Positions 28,868-32,871 of a stretch of DNA of 32,871 nt are shown one piece after another (the first letter of the stretch is position 1; each line of letters starts with the position of its first letter). The position numbers and the translations under genes are program-made. Below the pieces are notes generated by a model that was given only the letters and a program-made list of their open reading frames with translations, was not told the DNA's origin and searched no databases. The DNA is taken from NCBI GenBank assembly GCA_964242415.1, contig CAXTAT010000043.1, positions 1 to 32,871 of the forward strand, written 5' to 3'. Source of the stretch: DASWOJ01 sp964242415 (GTDB lineage Bacteria; Pseudomonadota; Alphaproteobacteria; Acetobacterales; Acetobacteraceae).

Positions 28868-30420
28868 GCGACAGCGCCGCCCGGCCGGCCTCCATCCTGC
28901 CATTCGCGGTGATGTGCTGCGGCATGTTCATCGCCCTGCTCGACATCCAGATCGTCGCATCCTCGTTGCAGGAGATCGGCGGCGGCCTGTCGGCGGCGCA
29001 GGATGAGATCAGTTGGGTGCAGACCGCATATTTGATTGCGGAGATCATCATGATCCCGCTCTCGGGTTGGCTGACCCGGGTGTTCTCGACGCGTTGGCTG
29101 TTCACCGCGTCGGCCGCGGGGTTCACCGTGGCCAGCATGTTGTGCGGGCTGGCCTGGAACATCCAGAGCATGATCATCTTCCGCGGCCTGCAGGGCCTGC
29201 TCGGCGCCTCGATGATCCCGACCGTGTTCACCTCGTCCTTTCACTACTTCCAGGGTCCGCGCCGGGTCTATTCGGCGGCGGTGATCGGCAGCATCGCCTC
29301 GGTCGCGCCCACCCTGGGTCCCGTGATCGGCGGCTGGATCACCGACACGCTCAACTGGCACTGGCTGTTCTACGTGAACCTGCTGCCCGGCCTTGCCATT
29401 ACCGCGCTGGTGCCCCTCCTCGTGCGCATCGACGAGCCGGACCTCAAGCTGCTGCGTGGCGCGGACTACCCCGGCATCGCCCTGATGGCGGTCGGGCTCG
29501 GCCTGCTCGAGTACGTGCTGGAGGAGGGCACGCGCTGGAACTGGTTCAGCGATGCCATGATCCGGGACTGCGCCTGGGTGGCGGGCCTCGCGCTCGGCGC
29601 TTTTGCCGTGCGCAGCCTGGTGGTCGCCAACCCCGTCGTCGATCTGCGTGCGCTCGGCAACCGGAACTTCGCGCTCGGCTGCCTGCTGTCCTTCGTCACC
29701 GGGGTGGGTATCTTCACCACCATCTATCTGACGCCGCTGTTCCTCGGCTATGTGCGCGGCTACAGCGCCTGGCAGACGGGGGTCGCCGTGTTCTCGACCG
29801 GCGTGGCGACCCTCGTGGGCACGCCCGTTTACATCCTGCTGGCGCGCCGCTTCGACACGCGCTGGCTGATGATGTTCGGGATGGCCTGCTTCGGCTGCGC
29901 GATGTGGCAGTTCAGCTTCATCACCTCGAGCTGGAGCGGCGCCGAGCTGCTGGTCCCGCAATTGCTGCGCGGTTTCCCCCAGGTGTTCGCGGTGGCGCCC
30001 AGCGTGAACCTCGGCCTTGGCAGCCTGCCGCCGGAGCGGTTGAAGTATGCCAGCGGCCTGTTCAACATGATGCGCAACCTCGGCGGCGCCGTCGGCATCG
30101 CCGTCAGTGCGGCGATTCTTAACGACCAGACCAACGCCCACTTCCAGACCATTGCCGCGAAGCTGACGCCGGCGAACGGCGCCATGATGCGGACGCTGCA
30201 CGATCTCTCCGGCCGCTACGGCGCGTTGCCGGGCGGGGCGCAGCTTGGCGACCAGGCGGCGTTGCACCGTCTATGGAACCTCGCCTATCGGGAAGCCTCC
30301 ACGCTGGCCTACGCCGACGCCTTCCGAGCGGTGATGCTCGCCTTCGTCATCGCGACGCTGCTGGTGCCGCTGATGCGCAAGGTGGCCGCGCCGAAGCCGG
30401 CGGCCGCGGCGGGACACTGA
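28864..30420 (+). CDS. EmrB/QacA (DHA2) family MFS drug transporter
   Basis: This is a 518-residue major facilitator of the 14-helix DHA2 group, exporting a toxic organic compound by proton antiport with the upstream adaptor. TM1 carries the motif MFIALLDIQIVASSLQEIGG with the membrane Asp; SWVQTAYLIAEIIMIPLSGW is TM2. FRGLQGLLGASMIPTVF and the DHA2 motif LGPVIGGWITDTLNWHWLFY are present. The C-terminal half has SGLFNMMRNLGGAVGIAVSA, typical of EmrB. The substrate is unknown. The start is ATG 28864, overlapping the adaptor's stop. No outer-membrane TolC-like gene is nearby, so a shared channel would be needed. Confidence 0.95.
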   Translation: MSDSAARPASILPFAVMCCGMFIALLDIQIVASSLQEIGGGLSAAQDEISWVQTAYLIAEIIMIPLSGWLTRVFSTRWLFTASAAGFTVASMLCGLAWNIQSMIIFRGLQGLLGASMIPTVFTSSFHYFQGPRRVYSAAVIGSIASVAPTLGPVIGGWITDTLNWHWLFYVNLLPGLAITALVPLLVRIDEPDLKLLRGADYPGIALMAVGLGLLEYVLEEGTRWNWFSDAMIRDCAWVAGLALGAFAVRSLVVANPVVDLRALGNRNFALGCLLSFVTGVGIFTTIYLTPLFLGYVRGYSAWQTGVAVFSTGVATLVGTPVYILLARRFDTRWLMMFGMACFGCAMWQFSFITSSWSGAELLVPQLLRGFPQVFAVAPSVNLGLGSLPPERLKYASGLFNMMRNLGGAVGIAVSAAILNDQTNAHFQTIAAKLTPANGAMMRTLHDLSGRYGALPGGAQLGDQAALHRLWNLAYREASTLAYADAFRAVMLAFVIATLLVPLMRKVAAPKPAAAAGH

Positions 30421-30484
30421 GCAGGAGTTTCCACTCACCCTCGGTCGCCGGGGGGCATCGATTGCAGTGATGCTGATGGCCGGC

Positions 30485-30739
30485 TCACAAAAGAATGGCT
30501 GGGGGATCAAGTGCGATCTCGCCAGGGGCAAGAGGGCGAACACCGCTGTCTTCGAGCACCCTTGTGGTTCCACCGGGATTGACCGCTGCATAGGTGATCC
30601 CATCGTCAGGCGGGAAATCCAAGCTCCGCGCCGGGATCGCCATTGCGGCGCTTGCATTTAGGAGACCTTGTTGCATGGACCCGCTCAGTGGCGTGTGGGA
30701 CGGGCCGGGCGTACGAGGCTCCGCCCCGGCCTGTGACAT
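30485..30739 (-). CDS. possible small hypothetical protein
   Basis: This is an 84-residue minus-strand frame in the 482-base gap between the efflux pump and the ABC exporter. The C-terminal part, SLDFPPDDGITYAAVNPGGT then TRVLEDSGVRPLAPGEIALD, reads like real protein, while the N-terminus is low in complexity; an internal ATG, at MQQGLLN, might be the true start. I do not recognise a family. It may be a remnant. The rest of the gap has an inverted repeat GGCCCA-6-TGGGCC (about 30861-30878) downstream of the ABC exporter and nothing else I can support. Confidence 0.35.
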   Translation of the reverse strand: MSQAGAEPRTPGPSHTPLSGSMQQGLLNASAAMAIPARSLDFPPDDGITYAAVNPGGTTRVLEDSGVRPLAPGEIALDPPAILL

Positions 30740-30902
30740 CCACCTTACCGTTCGAGCTGAACCAGCACAGTCCCAAGCAGACCCACAAGGTCATGCGGCA
30801 TGAGTATGACGCCGGCTTGCGCCGACACGTCAGCGCCGTGCAACACAGCTCCGCATGTCAGGCCCAACCGTCTGGGCCGGGAGCGGGCCAGTCCCTGCCT
30901 CG

Positions 30903-31660
30903 TCACCGTTTCAGCCGGTAGCCGGTCTTGAAGATCCACCCTATGCCAAGCAGGCACGCCGCCATGAATACGAACGTCATGGCAAGGCTGATGCCCGGGC
31001 TGATGTCCGACACGCCGAAGAAGCTCCAGCGGAAGCCGCTGACCAGGTAGACCACCGGGTTGAACAGGGTGACGGTCTGCCAGAACGGCGGGAGCATGCC
31101 GACCGAGTAGAAGCTGCCTCCGAGGAAGGTCAGCGGCGTCACGATCAGCAGTGGAACCAGGTTCAGCTTCTCGAAGCTGTCGGCCCAAATGCCGATAATG
31201 AAGCCGAACAGGCTGAACGTGACCGAGGTCAGCAGGAGGAACGCCAGCATCCAGACGGGATGGACGATGCCGAACGGCACGAACAGCCGTGCCGTGACGA
31301 GGATGATCAGGCCGAGGGCGACCGACTTGCTTGCCGCGGCACCGACATAGCCCAGCACGATCTCCAATGCCGAGACCGGCGCCGACAGCAGCTCGTAGAT
31401 CGTGCCCACGAACTTCGGAAAGTAGATGCCGAACGAGGCGTTGGAGATGCTCTGCGTCAGGAGGGACAGCATGACCAGGCCGGGGACGATGAACGCGCCG
31501 TAGCCGACGCCATCGACCTGCGCCATGCGCGACCCGATCGCGGCGCCGAACACGACGAAGTACAGCGACGTCGAGATCACCGGCGACACGACGCTTTGCA
31601 GCAGGGTGCGCCAGGTGCGGCTCATCTCGAACATATAGATGGCCCGGACAGCGTGATGGT

Positions 31661-31664
<4 letters not shown>
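30903..31664 (-). CDS. ABC-2 type transporter permease (YadH-like)
   Basis: This is a 253-residue integral membrane protein with six hydrophobic segments, the permease of an ABC-2 exporter. Features are RTWRTLLQSVVSPVISTSLY at the N-terminus, VPGLVMLSLLTQSISNASF, ELLSAPVSALEIVLGYV, the central loop IGIWADSFEKLNLVPLLIVT followed by PLTFLGGSFYSVGMLPPFWQ, and LFNPVVYLVSGFRWSFFG; the latter two are strongly conserved in the YadH/NodJ group. The start overlaps the ATPase gene's stop (ATGA, 31661-31664). Exported substrates for this group are mostly undefined (lipids, polysaccharides or drugs). Confidence 0.94.
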
Positions 31665-32638
<974 letters not shown>

Positions 32639-32871
32639 GAAACTCGCATTGCAGTGCCGGGGGGTCGAGGTCGGGCCGCGAAGCCCGCAACGCCCCGCCA
32701 TCCCAGCCTAGCACATGCAAGAACTCTACACAGCGTGACTGTTGACGGAGTGGCGTTGCTGGGGCGGACGCCCCCGACGGCATCTAGGTGCCAAAGCGGA
32801 GGCATTGACCGGCCATCTTGGCTTGACTTTGGCCATTTCAGGCTGGGCGGCATGCGGCTTCGGTGAGGCTG

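Noticed and set aside
30861..30878. Inverted repeat GGCCCA-TGGGCC as terminator of the ABC-2 exporter
   Set aside because: A 6-base stem without a following T-run on the minus strand is too weak to call a terminator.

Overview
The window is GC-rich, densely coded bacterial chromosome. The gene set and order, with ffh-rpsP-rimM-trmD-rplS running into leuC-leuD-leuB on one strand, suggest an alphaproteobacterium, most likely of the Rhodospirillales/Acetobacteraceae type. That placement is inference from gene order and protein style; there is no rRNA here to confirm it. I found no tRNA, rRNA, CRISPR array, prophage or intact insertion sequence.

Layout. 0.2-5.5 kb: Nudix hydrolase, a small exported protein, a CidA/LrgA + LrgB membrane pair, a CreA-family protein facing a LuxR-type regulator, a MOSC-domain protein, a small tail-anchored protein and a DUF2934 protein. 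5.5-13.0 kb (minus strand): a long housekeeping block that reads, in transcription order, ffh, rpsP, rimM, trmD, rplS, leuC, leuD, leuB and a DUF188 (YaiI-type) gene, that is, protein targeting, ribosome/tRNA maturation and leucine synthesis. Its gene junctions are punctuated by dispersed palindromic repeats. 13.2-16.9 kb: a VapBC toxin-antitoxin pair with palindromic operator candidates, a YheS-like ABC-F ATPase, ndk and a small lipoprotein.

17.0-22.3 kb is the most unusual part. A broken nitroreductase start is followed by two overlapping genes: a 649-residue protein with a PhoU-like/DUF47 C-terminus, and a 570-residue protein made of only the nucleotide-binding and phosphohistidine halves of pyruvate phosphate dikinase. 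A YidB/DUF937 protein and remnants of pstB and of a beta-keto acid cleavage enzyme follow. I regard the PhoU-like/half-dikinase pair as the best candidate for an undescribed phosphate-linked phosphotransfer system.

22.3-32.9 kb: an amidohydrolase, a single-Cache methyl-accepting chemotaxis protein, about 0.9 kb of degraded non-coding DNA, then an HxlR regulator divergent from a short-chain dehydrogenase followed by an EmrA/EmrB-type efflux pair, and finally a YadG/YadH-type ABC-2 exporter on the minus strand.

Two repeat families recur. One is a roughly 100-base imperfect palindrome with TCATTGCGAG-like ends (three copies). The other is a GGGAGAGGGCCGGGGTGAGGG unit (five copies, four of them in two head-to-head pairs).
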